From: Mangrovimicrobium sediminis
GTDB lineage: Bacteria; Pseudomonadota; Gammaproteobacteria; Pseudomonadales; Halieaceae
Length of the DNA: 64,000 nt
Assembly: GCF_004745945.1 (NCBI RefSeq)
Contig: NZ_SRLE01000013.1
Location: 1-64,000 of the forward strand
Direction of reading: 5' to 3'
This document shows positions 63,404 through 64,000 of the stretch, piece after piece (the stretch's first letter is position 1; each line of letters begins with the position of its first letter). The position numbers and the translations under genes are program-made. Under the pieces are notes generated by a model that was not told the DNA's origin, did not search any database, and worked only from the letters and a program-made list of their open reading frames with translations.

Positions 63404-63516
63404 AAGCGCTGGCAAGGGAAGGGGGGTAGGGCGCGCAGTCGCTTTGGCTACAACGCCGCGGGAGCGGCTGTCGCTGCCGCTGGCCTTCGCGCCAGCGACA
63501 CCGCCCGCCCATGAGC

Positions 63517-64000
63517 TTACACGTTGAAACGGAAATGGATCACATCGCCATCCTGCACGATGTAGTCCTTACCCTCCAGCCGCCAGCGCCCCGCGTCCTT
63601 GGCACCCTGTTCGCCCTTGTGCTGGATGAAGTCCTCGTAGGAAATCACCTCGGCGCGGATAAAGCCTTTCTGGAAGTCCGTGTGGATCACCCCGGCCGCT
63701 TCCGGCGCGGTGGCGCCGACTTTCACCGTCCAGGCGCGCACTTCCTTCTCGCCGGCGGTGAAGTAGGTCTGCAGGTTGAGCAACTCGTAGCCGGCGCGGA
63801 TCACCCGGTTGAGGCCGGGTTCTTCCATGCCGAGGTCGGCGAGGAATTCGTCGCGCTCGTCATCGTCCAGCTCGATGATCTCCGACTCCAGCTTGTTGCA
63901 GATCGGCACCACCACGGCGTTCTCACCCTCGGCGATGGCGCGCACCTGGTCGAGGAAGGGGTTGTCCTCGAAGCCGTCCTCATTGACGTTGGCGATATAC
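63517..64000 (-). CDS. ychF: Redox-regulated ribosome-binding GTPase-like ATPase YchF, C-terminal part
   Basis: The gene runs off the right edge; 161 codons are present, from [10 protein letters not shown] to the stop. The fragment covers the end of the OBG GTPase domain, the helical segment ([20 protein letters not shown]), and the complete TGS domain ending [17 protein letters not shown]...[14 protein letters not shown], which is diagnostic of YchF/EngD. YchF is an ATPase linked to translation and the oxidative stress response. Confidence 0.95.
   Translation of the reverse strand, partial: YIANVNEDGFEDNPFLDQVRAIAEGENAVVVPICNKLESEIIELDDDERDEFLADLGMEEPGLNRVIRAGYELLNLQTYFTAGEKEVRAWTVKVGATAPEAAGVIHTDFQKGFIRAEVISYEDFIQHKGEQGAKDAGRWRLEGKDYIVQDGDVIHFRFNV

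Noticed and set aside
63466-63500. GTCGCTG/CAGCGAC hairpin between the MetA-type gene and ychF as a terminator
   Set aside because: There is no T-tract on either strand, so function as an intrinsic terminator is not supported.

Overview
The window is high-GC DNA from a Gram-negative bacterium. It encodes TolC-type outer-membrane proteins, a TonB-dependent receptor, lipoproteins, LapD/LapG, an exosortase-H system, CusCBA and a glycogen cluster with a GH57 enzyme. Together these suggest a marine gammaproteobacterium, possibly of the Halieaceae (OM60/NOR5) type. The phylum-level call is fairly safe; the family is a guess from gene content. No rRNA, CRISPR array or phage was seen.

Layout. (1) 1-11.1 kb: a Lap-type biofilm adhesin locus. 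It holds the C-terminal 1.9 kb residues' worth of a giant type I-secreted repeat adhesin, a small conserved protein, the inside-out c-di-GMP receptor LapD, the periplasmic protease LapG, and a TolC-family pore fused to an OmpA peptidoglycan-binding domain. The ABC and membrane-fusion components of the secretion system are not in the window. (2) 11.1-11.85 kb: a gene-free stretch built from long inverted repeats. (3) 11.85-24.5 kb: a lipoprotein serine protease, then a divergent glycogen cluster (malQ-GH57-glgC to the left, glgB-glgA-glgP to the right) with overlapping genes that cover synthesis, branching and breakdown. (4) 24.3-28 kb: a small zinc-ribbon protein, an HDAC-like deacetylase, a patatin phospholipase, and exosortase H with its partner membrane protein. 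(5) 28-36 kb: a four-unit Pho box preceding a TonB-dependent receptor, a PhoD-type phosphatase and a pectinacetylesterase-family hydrolase, then a short lipase-chaperone-like protein and an acyl-carrier-protein/sulfotransferase fusion. (6) 36-40.6 kb: dispersed palindromes, a 16-bp tandem repeat, phosphate acetyltransferase, and a split AtuA pair divergent from a MarR regulator. (7) 40.7-47.2 kb: a copper/silver module (Met/His-rich periplasmic protein plus CusC-CusB-CusA). (8) 47.2-52.3 kb: an exported methyltransferase, two C-terminal sorting-signal proteins (one with a textbook sigma-54 promoter), and a chemoreceptor with a c-type heme motif. (9) 52.4-61.4 kb: a zone of visibly lower GC that looks acquired. 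It contains an HxlR/NAD(P)-binding protein pair ending in an integron-type attC site, then a MarR regulator and a FUSC-MATE-GMC oxidoreductase-aldehyde dehydrogenase operon, then an IS3-type transposase remnant. (10) 61.5-64 kb: a DUF4136 lipoprotein, elongator tRNA-Met, a MetA-type outer-membrane protein and the C-terminus of YchF.

How the genes work together. LapD and LapG would decide, according to c-di-GMP, whether the giant adhesin stays on the surface, and the TolC-OmpA fusion would be the wall-anchored exit pore. The glycogen genes form a closed store-and-mobilise set. The Pho box predicts phosphate-starvation control of the TonB receptor and PhoD. Matching 16-bp inverted repeats at the MarR promoter and at the strong promoter of the FUSC operon predict a local efflux/oxidation regulon. 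Exosortase H and the two CTERM proteins suggest protein sorting to the envelope or matrix.
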